Shown: piece after piece, positions 26,264 to 36,955 of the stretch
Position numbering within the stretch: position 1 is the first letter of the stretch
Layout: every line of letters begins with the position of its first letter
NCBI GenBank assembly: GCA_023897205.1
Contig: JAHWDD010000005.1
Span: forward strand, 3,534,001-3,598,000
Reading direction: 5' to 3'
DNA from: Exophiala sp. HKRS030
Taxonomy: Eukaryota > Ascomycota > Eurotiomycetes > Chaetothyriales > Herpotrichiellaceae
DNA: 64,000 nt
Notes under the pieces: generated by a model
What the model was told of the DNA's origin: nothing
Databases searched by the model: none
What the model saw: the letters and a program-made list of their open reading frames with translations, nothing else
Program-made: the position numbers and the translations under genes

Positions 26264-26560
26264 ATGGCCGACAAATACCCTCCCCCGCAGTATCCTCCTC
26301 AAGCGTACAACAACAACCAGGGCTACGCATCACCGCCACCTCAGGGTCAAATGCAACCTTATGGTGATCCAAACCAACAATACAATCAAGGCTACTATCC
26401 TCCACAGGGTCCCCAATACGGCCCTCCTCAAGGAGGATATTATCCACCTCAACAGCAGCCCATCTACGTCGAAGAGCGAAGAGGTGGAAGCGGACCCGGA
26501 ATTTGTGCCGGTCTCTTCGCCGGTCTGGCGTGCTGTTGTTGTTTGGATTGTTTGTTCTAG
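26264..26560 (+). CDS. Small CYSTM-type cysteine-rich membrane-tail protein
   Basis: Single-exon, 98 aa. The N-terminal 70 residues are a Pro/Gln/Tyr/Gly-rich low-complexity arm with YPPPQ-like repeats. The tail is GICAGLFAGLACCCCLDCLF, a short hydrophobic segment packed with cysteines. This is the layout of CYSTM tail-anchored proteins, small eukaryotic stress-linked proteins at the plasma membrane. The frame is open further upstream, but the ATG at 26264 sits in AGCAATGGC just before the Pro-rich arm and is the natural start. The cluster of Cys residues is a likely palmitoylation site (inference). Confidence 0.82.
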   Translation: MADKYPPPQYPPQAYNNNQGYASPPPQGQMQPYGDPNQQYNQGYYPPQGPQYGPPQGGYYPPQQQPIYVEERRGGSGPGICAGLFAGLACCCCLDCLF

Positions 26561-27083
26561 ATGTGAATTTGGGAAAATGAATTCATGGCTGGCATGACGG
26601 AGGAGCTGACGACATGGCTGCTGAAGACGGCAACGGGTTCAGAGGGCAAGAACCCTGGACGAGACGTGGGACACGAGCCGTTAAAAGTCATACAATGAAT
26701 GAAGGCCCGGGTTTTCGGCTGTGGACGCATTTTTTCCAACAGCGAGGTCGGTCGCAGCACAATGGATCCCACTCGGCCTATCTTTTGTGTACATCATATG
26801 CGCCCCTTAAGCATCTCCGATGCTTCTTGTGGGTGCACTGTGTCGGCAGCCTTTATGGTTTCTTGGGCATGTTTTTTCTGTTTCGTTTTGCATCGTACAG
26901 TTCAGCGCGTTTGACATGTGGTATAGAGGACACAGAATTTTGTACAGGTGCTATGCAAGTTTTGGCCCATAATTCAATCCTAGTAATGCGTACCCTGAGA
27001 GTCGTACATATCCGGTCCGTCATCATGCTATACTTTAAACCATAACCCACACACATTGTAATACCACATAGCTCAGCACCATA
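26561..27083. other. Intergenic, convergent 3' flanks
   Basis: Lies between the convergent CYSTM-like and Rho-like genes. It probably holds the two 3'-UTRs. No coding feature is supported. Confidence 0.5.
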
Positions 27084-27810
27084 TCACATCACCGCACACG
27101 AGCCCTGACTCAGACCGCCAGCCTCGGTGGTCGTCTTAGCCGCCGTCCGAGTGATATCCTCGAGAACCTGCCACATGAGCTCGCCGGTCACCGCACTGCA
27201 CTCAGCATAGCGATCACAGCGCATCTCCTGCGCGGCCTGCAACCCCTCCTGCGGCATGACACACGCAAAGGAGCCATCGGCGGCCCTCTCCTCCGTGCGC
27301 TCGTCCCGCTTCAACCCCAATAGCATCACCGGCATGTTGTGCTCGATGTCAGCATAGTGCAACGACAGCTGTTTGCGCCAGTAGAACTGCGCATTGTGCA
27401 GCGACTCGCGCGACGAGATCGAAAACGCAATGATCGTAAAGTCCACCACTGCCGGGAACGGGTCGATGAACAGTGTCGACGTCGACGCCGTTACGCGGAA
27501 CTTATACGGTCGTCCGAACAGTGTCACGTCGAACGACACTGGCCCGCTTGGTGCAAATACCCGTGGTCGCGCCGTCGTTGTATCAAGCTTTCCCTGGCGT
27601 ACGTGCTGTAGTTGGCTATACGGAGCTAAGTCAGTTCTTCTAGAGTCTTCCGCTTTTGAACGTTTGCCAGGAAGGGGAGTCAAGGTGAAGACGGGGAGGG
27701 GAAGGGTTAGCACAGTACGAGAGAAACGTCGACTTGCCCACGCCCGGGCTGCCGAGAAACAGGATGTCTACCGTCGGAATCACCTTTCCATGCTGGAGTT
27801 GGTCCTCCAT
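27084..27810 (-). CDS. Divergent Rho-like small GTPase with CaaX box
   Basis: Exon 1 27810-27719 encodes the start and the P-loop GSPGVGKST (residues 20-28). A 103-bp intron follows (weak donor GTACTG, acceptor TATAG with CTGAC before it). Exon 2 is 27615-27084. The product is 207 aa. Later Rho-like landmarks are FSISSRESL (after strand 4), GLKRDER at the G4 position, AECSAVTGE (G5) and a C-terminal CAVM, a CaaX box ending in Met that predicts farnesylation and membrane attachment. The G3 region, normally DTAG or DTASP, reads VTASTS, so the Mg-coordinating Asp is absent, and no clear switch I Thr is seen. It may bind GTP poorly or constitutively. The weak donor makes exon 1 the least certain part. 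Confidence 0.78.
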
Positions 27811-28919
27811 TGCCAAATATATCGTTCAATTTCTACATAGTCATCGTGATCACATCTCGAGAGAGTCGCAATCGGGTATATCGAGCAAGTCGAGCGGAAG
27901 AAGCAAGTCGATATCGTGTCTTGGCGGCGACAAACTCGTGGAGATCTAGTTCCGAACTCACGTGCGATTCCCTCAACTCGCTCTTATTACCACTATATCC
28001 CCCTTCTCCTTTTTTTCTTATTCTTTCCTTCGCTCATCAACACTTACAGTAGGCAGATGGATGGCGGCTGGAATAGTAGGGACTGTTCGAACTCAATCGT
28101 ATTCATGACATCTGAGGCTATCACATTGCAGGTCAAGCCTTCCAATGCACCTTTGTTCAAACCATGCGCCCGTGAATATGTCCCCTGGAGAGACATTATG
28201 GGACTACAAGGAAGACCGCACTGGCTCAGAATTTGGAGCCATGTGTATCAGGTCGGAGAGTACAGCACAAGTCTTGAATCAAGCAACGGCTTCATCGCAA
28301 TCCTTACTCAGTGCGGTATGCAAAATCATGGTAAGCTTAGCGGAGTGAGGGCAAACATCACCACGTACAGGTGCACGTCAGCAAAAGCGATGGATGAATT
28401 CCACACGTCTCAAGCAAAGATGTTGAATCGTCAGTCGTGAGCACAACGGTGAGGAATTGGATGTCAGTCATTCAAAGGCATGATAGCCTTCGGACGCTGA
28501 AGAGGGCTATTTGCAGCCTTGTGAAAGCCGTTTCTGGATGGAAGCCACAAGAGCTTCGAGATTGACATTCATTAGAAGTTGCTTGAGTATACTCCTTTTA
28601 AGTCATGAAATCCTTGTTATATCATTCGTTATGTACCTCTTGCTCATACATTCATGGAAGGCTGTCACTACAATATACCTGCGAAATATAGACCCAGCGA
28701 ACGAAACGATTCTAGATCCCAACAAAACACTAGCCACATAACTCCAAACCAACTCTACACTCAAACATGGCAAATTTAGCGTGCGGAAACAGTGATAGCC
28801 GGTTGATCACAGCGAAAGAGAACTCGAAAAGCCCTCAAAGGCCGGTTTCAATGGGCGTACGATCATGGGAGAAAAAGGATGTTAGTTCAACGTTTCAAAG
28901 ACGCGAGAAGGGATAGTGC
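27811..28919. other. Intergenic, no gene recognised
   Basis: Upstream of the Rho-like gene, and 3' of the RING-like gene. A 174-codon plus-strand frame (27916-28440) has no motif or good start context. A short last exon of the RING-like gene may lie near 28810-28850. Confidence 0.45.
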
Positions 28920-30101
28920 TTACCAGTATATGCATCTTACACCATCTTCAGGCGAATGTGCTATCCACAAGTCAAAGCACTCCGCATGTGTTGACTGATG
29001 GCAAGTTGCACAGCTGGACAGGTCGTGCCGAGGCCTCATCCGCCGTAGACAAATTCCACACTCATCGACGGATAGGGCAGGATTGATGGTGCTGCTGACC
29101 CGGCTAGACCTCGATGATGATGATGTGTTCGAGGCCCGGCTGGACCCTGAGGAAGATGTGTTCGATGCTCGGCTGGATCCTGAGGAAGATGTGTTCGATG
29201 CCCGGCTAGATGTGGAAGATGAAGTCGTTGACGCCGGCGACGATGGCCGGGATGGATTCGGGGATCTCCTTGAAGATCGCGACTCGGGAGAAGGCGTTGC
29301 AGAGCGAATTGGCCTTGTGGGTCGCGTAACCCTGGACGTTCGTCGCCGAACTTGGGGTGCTGGAGTTGGACCTTCGTCGCCGGAATGGGTGTATTCATTT
29401 TCTGTACCAGAGGGCTCGTCTTGGTACTCTGCATCTTCGTCTTCCTGGTCGGAGAGCTCTTCTACGGACCATGTATCGCTTTCCTCCGCATCGAAGTCTG
29501 CAACTCCATAGTCGTCCTCACTTGCATCGGAATATGACCGTGTTTCAATTCTGCGACGAGAAGTACGGCCTGGTCTGTCCCTGGTTCTGATTTGATGCTT
29601 ATCCAGAATAGTGTGTAGTGAGCTGACAAACCGACCGTGTTGTTGCAAACGACAGTCCAGCTCGGCCAGCAGATCTTCATCCCGACAAGAGGCGACAGAC
29701 CGTATGGGCGAGGTAGATGACACAGTGCTCCTCGATTGTCGGGAAGATTGTCTTTGTGCTGTGTCATCCGTGAATCGATGCTGCCCACTGGCCCTAAGGT
29801 CGCGTGACTCATTCAGTCTCGTCACCCATTCTTGTGCTTTTTCATCAGCCTGATACTGGTGGTTTCGTCTGCAGTGAAGTAGCTCAGCCACGGATTTTAA
29901 ATCGCTTCTCAAGTCTCTAGGCCTGAACCCATCTGCTAGAAGGCCACGAATTTCTTCAAGTTCACAGGCGGCTTGGTGGCGAGAACTTCCAGCTACAAGA
30001 TTCCCGCAGGTTGGTTTCTTCTGCCCATAGCCAATGCAAGTGGCTTGTTCTAATGGGATTTTGATGCCGAGATCCCGGCAAAGACGCGTGACTGTTGGCA
30101 T
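28920..30101 (-). CDS. Hypothetical protein with C-terminal RING-like finger and Ser-rich repeats
   Basis: Uninterrupted frame of 393 codons starting at a real ATG at 30101. The N-terminal part has two short Cys-containing elements (TCIGYGQKKPTCGN and ELLHCRRNHQ) that recall the N-terminal region of fungal T5orf172/GIY-YIG-type proteins (tentative). The middle is acidic, then Arg/Ser/Pro-rich with an 11-residue Ser-rich repeat. The tail has CGICLRRM, SSCATC and HAECF, the spacing of a RING or RING-like zinc finger, then RCIYW and a stop. The last codons read TACTGGTAAGCAC. A GTAAGC donor right after TG suggests a final intron that would turn the last Trp into Cys and complete the finger, so the annotated stop may be inside an intron. 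A ubiquitin-ligase role is inference. Confidence 0.72.
   Translation of the reverse strand: MPTVTRLCRDLGIKIPLEQATCIGYGQKKPTCGNLVAGSSRHQAACELEEIRGLLADGFRPRDLRSDLKSVAELLHCRRNHQYQADEKAQEWVTRLNESRDLRASGQHRFTDDTAQRQSSRQSRSTVSSTSPIRSVASCRDEDLLAELDCRLQQHGRFVSSLHTILDKHQIRTRDRPGRTSRRRIETRSYSDASEDDYGVADFDAEESDTWSVEELSDQEDEDAEYQDEPSGTENEYTHSGDEGPTPAPQVRRRTSRVTRPTRPIRSATPSPESRSSRRSPNPSRPSSPASTTSSSTSSRASNTSSSGSSRASNTSSSGSSRASNTSSSSRSSRVSSTINPALSVDECGICLRRMRPRHDLSSCATCHQSTHAECFDLWIAHSPEDGVRCIYW
29095..29220. repeat. Coding 33-bp tandem repeat (Ser-rich)
   Basis: Two near-identical 33-bp units (29128-29160 and 29161-29193) differ at few positions. They are flanked by a diverged copy upstream and a partial copy downstream. 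They encode the 11-residue unit SSRASNTSSSG in the RING-like protein. Such minisatellites often vary in copy number between strains. Confidence 0.8.
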
Positions 30102-32092
30102 TGCTGAAGCGATTGTCTGTCTCTGGATCTAAGAATTTCTGGGTTGAAGAAGTTGATGTGCAGGAGACGACTGTCAATGGAGGACATTTCCACAACGAGT
30201 GTGCACTTCCTTTTGTACTCGCCACAGGTGAGCCAAATCGTTCTCAACCTAGAACCTACCGTGCTAGTCTGCGACCTTATGGTGACTCATGTCGCAAGGG
30301 CCATGCAGTGGAAGGTCTCCCTATGGAATTGAAGCAGCTACATAGCCACCATTGACCGCACTCGGTCCCATAGTCAGAATCTCTCCGATCTGATAGGCTC
30401 GAAGTGCCTGCATTGATCCTCCGAGACTTGTTCTGACTTGACATAGCCGTAGGTGTGGGGGAGGGACGTATGGGAGTCGAGGAAAACACTGGGCAGAAGT
30501 GACCTGGCCACGGCTATATTGGGGGCGAAACATGGGTCTGCGGCTTCTGACATATCGACGCAATATTGAGGTTGGTTACATCAACGGTCGTTCAGTACAA
30601 TAAGCTCAGCCGCGAGTACACGCCGACGACCAGGGAGCAGTCGTCGGCCAAAGGGACTTATCTCGTGTACTTTGGTCAGGAACCGTAGTAGAAGTCGGTC
30701 CCATCAACGTCCGTGCTCCAAACGTATAGTGTATCAACGCGGAAACATGAACGGGCACCCCGAGAGCCGCCGGGGAACATGGTATGACCAGGATTGAAGC
30801 TTCTCGTCGTGTGGGTACTATGAGTGATGGCCAGTTCAAGGTCGTCACATGTCCAGAGTAATGCTTAGCGAAAGTGGATTGCATTTGGATCCCCTGGCCC
30901 TCAGACTCCTCCTCAAGTGAAGCCTCGTGCGCTCAGTAGTTAATCGAAGGAGAAGTCCACAAGAATACGTTCTAAAGGTTGGCTCATTGAGCCCACTGAG
31001 TTTTCAGAAGAGGCCAAGAGAGTGAATATGCCATATCGCCGGTGAGAACGAATTCGTCATGAGAGGCATTTGCTGAAACAGGTCACTTGTGGTTTCTTTG
31101 GTAGCTTGACCGCGGACGATGGGGAATATGTAGGTCAAATGAGACATTTGGTGAGGCAGAAAATGCAGGGGCTGGAATGGCGTTCTTGTCGAGGCTAGCC
31201 ATGTGGTCACCGGGTCACGTGCAAAGTCACGACTCTGCGTGTGAGCATTCAATGCTGAAGGACCTCCGTATAATAGCGTACGGCAGCACGGAAGAAGGCC
31301 ATCAAGGTGGTGTGCATCTGCGCATATCAAGTTGCATTATTTTTAGCCATCTGCAGGTCACCTCGTCTGCGATAAAGTGGTTGTAAATGACTGGCTACAA
31401 ATTGCCAGTGAACCACCGCCTCCCTAGCCGGGATGTAGACGCTATCAGGGTTCGTGACGAGAGCATAAATCGCTTGATCCTACACAGCTTCTTGCACATT
31501 TGTGCAGTGTTCATATGGGCCCCGCCTCGGCCAGATGAACTTCATCCTTGGCGAATTTGCGTGCCGACACATGATGCTGAAAGAGCAAGTCGAGCTATGC
31601 GACAGTCCTCCTGTCCTTCGGTCCCAGAACGAAAAGATACTGTTGAGATTGGCCTGAACCTTAGCGACCCACCGTTAGCATCGGCAGAGGCTAAGCAACA
31701 TATGACACACATTCGCGATATCATCTAGGGTGATTGAAGCCTATATTCAAGTTATAACGCAAATAGTGACACCCAGCGGATAATCGCGGGCTATCTCCGG
31801 CCGTCGTCCATATGCAATTGAGAGCATTCAAAGGAACCAGTCGCAGTGGGCTGTGGAGCGTCTGAGGCAGATCAACAGATCAATCTGCAAGAGCGAATTC
31901 TCTGCGTCCTTTGCACGATTACATGACGAGCCCCAAAGGAGCAAAGAAGGGCATGTGACCACCAAATTCTTATGGAACATCTGGTTGCGCGGTTCCCGTT
32001 TCAGAGATTGCGGAAGTCATTTCTCGTCTTTATTTCATTATCCTACGCAGAAGGTTTCAGGAATGTGTATGCGTGTCCTGTGTGAAGGGAGT
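30102..32092. other. Intergenic, no gene recognised
   Basis: About 2 kb between the RING-like gene and the NmrA-like gene. Small frames (30606-30884 minus, 31387-31728 plus and others) have no recognisable content. Confidence 0.45.
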
Positions 32093-33115
32093 TCACTCAT
32101 ATGCTGCACCAAATTTGCCAGCACTCTCGGCCAGCCGAACCGCCCTCTTCGTGGCTTCATCCAGATCCTCCTTTGGAAGTCCTAACAGGTCATTGTGCAA
32201 GAGCCCGCGGTTCTCATAGCTGCCCTCGTCACTTGGATAGAAGACCCGTGAGTACAGTAGCTGTGCGAAACCCTGGCGGTCGCCGGCCTTTAGTTTCTCG
32301 TGACCTTCCTGGTATCGCTCTTTGCTGCCCTGATAGTTGATCTTCCAGTCTTGCTCTGCATCTCCGGTCACCCGTAAGACGGATTCAAACATGTCCTTCT
32401 GGCTTATGTTGAAGGAGGAGAAGTAGAATGGTTGGTTTCGAAATTGCGACAACGTAGGGCCTCGGTCATTTCCGTCCTCGGGAAGGATCTTCAGGCTCAG
32501 TAAGGCCGCAATCGCACGTCCACACTGATCCCAGGTAGTGGTATTGATAGGTGTCTTTCCGTCGTCGATGAATGTCACGCTTTTCTTCTCAAAGTCGAAA
32601 CCATATCGAGACTCAGACCCTGCAAGCGAGAACTCATACCAGAAACTACACACTGCAGAGATCCATGCTGCTTCGCCGAGACTGTCGAGATAGGCACGAA
32701 TTGCCTGCTTTGCAGGGCCGATCATTGTGTCTTCGCCCATTTTGACCTGACTTGGATCAGTACCCCATTCATTGGGTAGTATCCACTTGACGCCTGCTTC
32801 GACAGCAGCTTCAATTAGTTTCTTTTCTGTATCTCGGGGAGCCATGACATTCATCGTGATGATGGCGACATCTTGACCTTTGAAGGCCTCGACCAGAGTA
32901 GCGGGGTTTTCGTAGTTGACTTTCTTGACGATCAGCCCCTCAGGGACTTTGTTTTGGCTATCTTCACGTGTAATGGCTGTCACCTTGTGCTTGCCGGTCT
33001 TGACCAGCTCTTGTGCAAGGTAACGACCTATTGAGCCGCCAGCGCCGACGATGGCAATATTCGAGACGTAATTTGAATAGCCCGCAGGCTGGTCTTTCGC
33101 ATATTGGACAGACAT
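32093..33115 (-). CDS. NmrA-like / isoflavone-reductase-like NAD(P)-binding protein
   Basis: Single exon, 340 aa. Starting about residue 20 is the Rossmann motif IAIVGAGGSIGRYLAQEL, followed by VTAITRE at the end of strand 2, the position that selects NADP. LPNEWGTDP near residue 120 is the conserved segment of the fungal CipA/NmrA-like group of atypical short-chain reductases. The canonical YxxxK is not evident, as usual for NmrA-like members. The product may be a reductase of secondary or aromatic metabolites or a redox sensor; the substrate is unknown. Length and domain are complete. Confidence 0.9.
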   Translation of the reverse strand: MSVQYAKDQPAGYSNYVSNIAIVGAGGSIGRYLAQELVKTGKHKVTAITREDSQNKVPEGLIVKKVNYENPATLVEAFKGQDVAIITMNVMAPRDTEKKLIEAAVEAGVKWILPNEWGTDPSQVKMGEDTMIGPAKQAIRAYLDSLGEAAWISAVCSFWYEFSLAGSESRYGFDFEKKSVTFIDDGKTPINTTTWDQCGRAIAALLSLKILPEDGNDRGPTLSQFRNQPFYFSSFNISQKDMFESVLRVTGDAEQDWKINYQGSKERYQEGHEKLKAGDRQGFAQLLYSRVFYPSDEGSYENRGLLHNDLLGLPKEDLDEATKRAVRLAESAGKFGAAYE

Positions 33116-33294
33116 TTCCAGCTTGCAAGAATATTGAAGTCTTTTACTGATAGCTTTGAGGGTTGATTACAGATAGGGAAGGGAAGTATTTTGAGGTCGG
33201 TTGTGGATGAAATCTTTCCTGAAACGAGATACTTACTGGTTTTTATAATTCGAATCCATGGTGAAGCTGTGCTACCATGAACACCTTAAGTCCG

Positions 33295-34978
33295 TCACCC
33301 TAGACCATGGACGACAACTGACTGGAGGTGTGTCCGAGCCTTTGTGCATCGCGAACGCGCAGGGTCATACCATGATTGCAGTTGATGTTGCACCATAAAG
33401 GGCTTAGACGAAAGCAAAAGATACGAGTCGAGGTTAGCGTCAAAGTTGTCGATGTCCTTCTTTGGCATGTCTCGGCAGGGCATGACTCCTGGACCGCTCG
33501 CTACCTCGATTTCTGACGTATCACTGCTTACCTGATCCAAAAACCTGTCGGTCCTCCAATCGATTAAAGCCGAGATGGCCAAGTTAATCCTTCCCTCCCT
33601 AACTCCATCGCATGTTCTGACCCTAGCTGTCACAGGCAGAAACGAGCACTCCGTCACTTTGTTCGACAGTCGCTCCTTATTAATTCTCGTTAGGCCGCCA
33701 TTAGCGAAATGTCGTGCAACATAATCGGAAGCTTCTTGAACGAATTCCGACCTGCTTATTACTCCCAAGTTCCAAGAACGTAGGCAACAGTAGGCAGCGA
33801 TGCGCAACACAGTGCCAAACACAGCATACTCTTTCTCCAACCACTTCTCGATCACTGTTGGCATATTTTGCGTTACAAGGCTACTTATCAATCGTGTGGT
33901 AGTCGCCTTCTCCTCGTTGAGCAGCAACATCATTCTTTTGTCTATCCACCAACTTGCGACTGTATCTCCCTGACTACGGAAGACTGTGAGAAACCAGCGG
34001 CAGGTAGTCTAGTCTCTGAACATCCCACGGATACAGACCACAGAGATCTGAATGTGAGTTTTGAAACCCTCCTAACAGCACAGAGTAGATTGTCCTCGCC
34101 AGAGCAAGCTGAGTTCTAGTCTCGCGCGCACCTACATCTGCATTCAAATCGATCTTGAGTGTCATCAGGCATATGAACTTGGTCTTGCTCACTTTCAATC
34201 TCCTGCCACCTCTGGACGCACTCGTGTGCGGTACTCGGGCGTCAGTTCGCGCGACCCTCTTATGCGACAAAATCTTGTGGTCATCGTTAGAACGAATATC
34301 AACAAATCGTTCGCTCGCAATCGGAAGACCGTCAGCATATGATAAAAGCTCTGCATAGACACCCAGGTCTCCCGCTATGCTCGATCCCAGACTTGAGAGA
34401 TCATCAAACGATGGCGCTTTCCGACTCCCAAAAAGGAGCTTTACATCTTCAGGAGTGCCGTCCAATATCGGTCGAAGCCAATCCACCCTCGACTTCCTTT
34501 GCAGTTTACGCCGTGTCGTGGACCTGAGACCAGATTTGATAATACCCCAGAAGACATCGTCCATTCTAGCGCGGAATAATGTCTCTTCCATACCCTCTTC
34601 CCACGCCCGCGGATTCATAGGTGTATCCGGCGTTGTCATCGTGATCTTGACCTCTTTAAAATGCCGTCTGAGGCTCTCAACAGATCTTCTTAGGTGGCCC
34701 GCGATATATTCGACACCCAGACCCTTGGCTCGAGCTGCCAATATCCATTGTTCTTCAGCCTTTGAAATAGGCCCTGGCTTTTGCCGGAAGTCTAGGTTGG
34801 TAGTTGAGTTCTTGCGAAAGGCACAATGGCATAGTTTTGCGGTAGAGGATTTGAATGAAGGTAAGTTTAGCGTCGAACTATGTGAAGTGAAGGCAGAGGG
34901 CCGAGGTATTGGTCTGTGCAGCATGAGTAGTGACACTTGGAATGCTGGTCTTTGGACTGTCATCTCCACTTCGTTCAC
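33295..34978 (-). CDS. Hypothetical protein, probably two exons, with a homeodomain/Myb-like N-terminal helix region
   Basis: Two long minus-strand frames (34978 to 33974 and about 34020 to 33295) probably belong to one gene joined by an intron near 34035-33985. A candidate uses donor GTCTGT and acceptor CACAG, giving ...LCVFRSQGD, but the donor is weak. About residues 68-108 (SKAEEQWILAARAKGLGVEYIAGHL in outline) look like a SANT/Myb-type helix-turn-helix: KAEEQW, then GVEYIAGHLRRSVESLRR. Nothing else is recognised. The first codon at the 5' end is GTG; the first ATG is about five codons in. It could instead be two separate or decayed genes. Confidence 0.4.
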
Positions 34979-35145
34979 GCTCAGCGATCTACTGAGGACT
35001 AGTGATACGGGGTATGAGAGATGTTCCTAAAGACTATCTCACTTTTCCCTACGTAAGTTGACCTGGACATTATATTCGAGGACTCTTCAAGAGATACCAA
35101 ACGACGTTCAGACCTGCTTTGTTCCTTTGTGCCATTGGAACCATC

Positions 35146-35526
35146 ATGAGTCGCCCCGATGACATGGTTTCAGCCAGACTCGCAAGAGATGGTAACAAAG
35201 GAGTCACAGGAATAGGACAGTCATTTGCGGTTGTAGCTACCTCAGATGATGTCTTAGACGGAAGATGTGTTGAGTCAGTGTCTTCGATTGTCTGGAAGAG
35301 TTACTGGACTTCCGTTATATCCAACGACCCGTCAGCGCAACTTCCGACAGCATCATGGGATGGGCGACACATTCCAAGCAAGTTTGGACAATTTCTTGAG
35401 GTTTCGTCTTTCCTAGACCCTGGCACACTGTTGATCTTTCCAATGTTACTCTGTCTTGGTTCTTCTTGTTTTCTGGCTTGGTATGCAAAACATCGCGATG
35501 ATTCCGATGTCTTCACTCAAGACTAG
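35146..35526 (+). CDS. Small hypothetical protein with C-terminal membrane segment (doubtful)
   Basis: Open frame of 126 codons from the ATG at 35146. The only feature is a hydrophobic stretch near the end (LIFPMLLCLGSSCFLAW) followed by a polar tail. It shows no family resemblance. It may be a chance frame or part of an unrecognised multi-exon gene. Confidence 0.2.
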   Translation: MSRPDDMVSARLARDGNKGVTGIGQSFAVVATSDDVLDGRCVESVSSIVWKSYWTSVISNDPSAQLPTASWDGRHIPSKFGQFLEVSSFLDPGTLLIFPMLLCLGSSCFLAWYAKHRDDSDVFTQD

Positions 35527-35777
35527 ATCGTACCCCTGGAGTACATGATTGACTCTCCTTTCTCTAATGAGAACTCACTGTTGCTATCATAAACCCTTCA
35601 AAACCTATCAGACTCTGAGACCATCTCTATGCTAGTTCGAACATATCCCCTGTCCGTTCATATGTGCGGTTCAACCTTCGAACAAGTCTTCTCGCCGTAC
35701 TGAAGGGATCCTTAGCCATGTATGGGGTGGCTCATCAAGGAGCTTCCAAACTTGGTCAAGATTGCTCTCTGCTTCCA

Positions 35778-36296
35778 TCATGTCTTTGACCTTACCGGCT
35801 GAATAAGCCTTGCCATCGGGATAGTCAAAAACTTTCTATTCAGCGGTGTGACGAAAGAGGCCAGAGAGAGCATTGACTTGTCTGCCATGATCTTTCGTGT
35901 GGCAGCAATTGTATCCTGATGAATTCCGAAGTCCAAACGGGCAAAGGGCTCGGGAAATCCAGGCACCCAAGGGAAATATGTTGAAATTTGTAGTACAGCG
36001 TCACCAACGAGTGCAATGTCATAGAACAAGCTCATGACCAGCGGAGTAAGTTTGGAGGCACAGCCCGCGGGTTCGTCAAGCATGCGTTGCACAGCGTCGA
36101 CTGAATTCCATAGCCCCATCACTCGATTTATACTGTCCGCCCCAAGCCCTAGAAGCATTTGAAGAAACACTTGGCCTTTTGCTTTTAAGCTGGAGGTCCC
36201 AGGAGGAACGTATATTGACTCTGGATGCCTGAGGCACATGCGACCTGACTCCATGGCAAAGTAGGACCTAAATGGTTTCGAAGCTGGCATGGCCAT
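35778..36296 (-). CDS. Hypothetical protein, unrecognised, possibly truncated
   Basis: A 172-codon frame with a normal ATG, amphipathic helices (QVFLQMLLGLGADSINRVMGLW) and balanced amino-acid use suggests real coding sequence. No motif is recognised. It abuts the TA-rich stretch beginning at about 36300, which lies directly upstream of its start. It may therefore be a remnant of a larger gene whose 5' part has decayed. Confidence 0.35.
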   Translation of the reverse strand: MAMPASKPFRSYFAMESGRMCLRHPESIYVPPGTSSLKAKGQVFLQMLLGLGADSINRVMGLWNSVDAVQRMLDEPAGCASKLTPLVMSLFYDIALVGDAVLQISTYFPWVPGFPEPFARLDFGIHQDTIAATRKIMADKSMLSLASFVTPLNRKFLTIPMARLIQPVRSKT

Positions 36297-36955
36297 ACTA
36301 TACGCTAAGCCTTTACTTGGATGGATATAGGTTTATAGGAGAGCCTCTGTCAGGAATAGGTCCGCAATCCTTCGGGGATCGCCCAAAAAGACTAAAATCT
36401 TATGAGTTGTTCGTAAGGAGACTTGGACCGATTAATATAAGTAGCTGCTCGAATAGGTAGCCGGCCTATTCCTACCATCTATAGTCTAATTTTATGCTTC
36501 CTAGGCGCGTCTTAGTACGGGAAAGCCGCTATTTCTTTAGATTCTCGATAAATAGTAGTTTAGTGTCATCGGGTACCTATGTAACTCTAGGTTAATTAGG
36601 AAGGAGACGTGGTCCATAGCGGTTTATACGAGGCCTTTAACACCGGTATAATTCTGACCCAGATCCGATTCCGGAGTTGTATGGCTCGGGCTCCCATTGC
36701 TCCATCAATGCTCAAGAACTATGGCGTGGTTGTTTGGAGGATGCTATAGCGATGGCTCATGCTGGTGCGCCTTCTAATGACTGACGTGGCGTCCACTTAG
36801 TAGTTTCGGGAATAGAGGACCTCGACCTAAAACGTAATCTTGTCTAATTCTAAATCCGCCCTACACTACCTAACCGCCGCCGACCTCACCTATCCCTTCC
36901 CGACTATATTTCTCTTTCGGAGCCCGTGACTCGAATTTCGGTTCTTGGTTCAACC
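36297..36955. other. TA-rich intergenic stretch, possible RIP-altered relic
   Basis: Unlike its surroundings this stretch is full of CTA/TAG/TTA words (CCATCTATAGTCTAATTTTATG and similar, about 36440-36650) and has many stops in all frames. Depletion of CpA in favour of TpA is the mark of repeat-induced point mutation in ascomycetes. No transposon protein motif can be read, so the identity is unknown. Confidence 0.35.
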
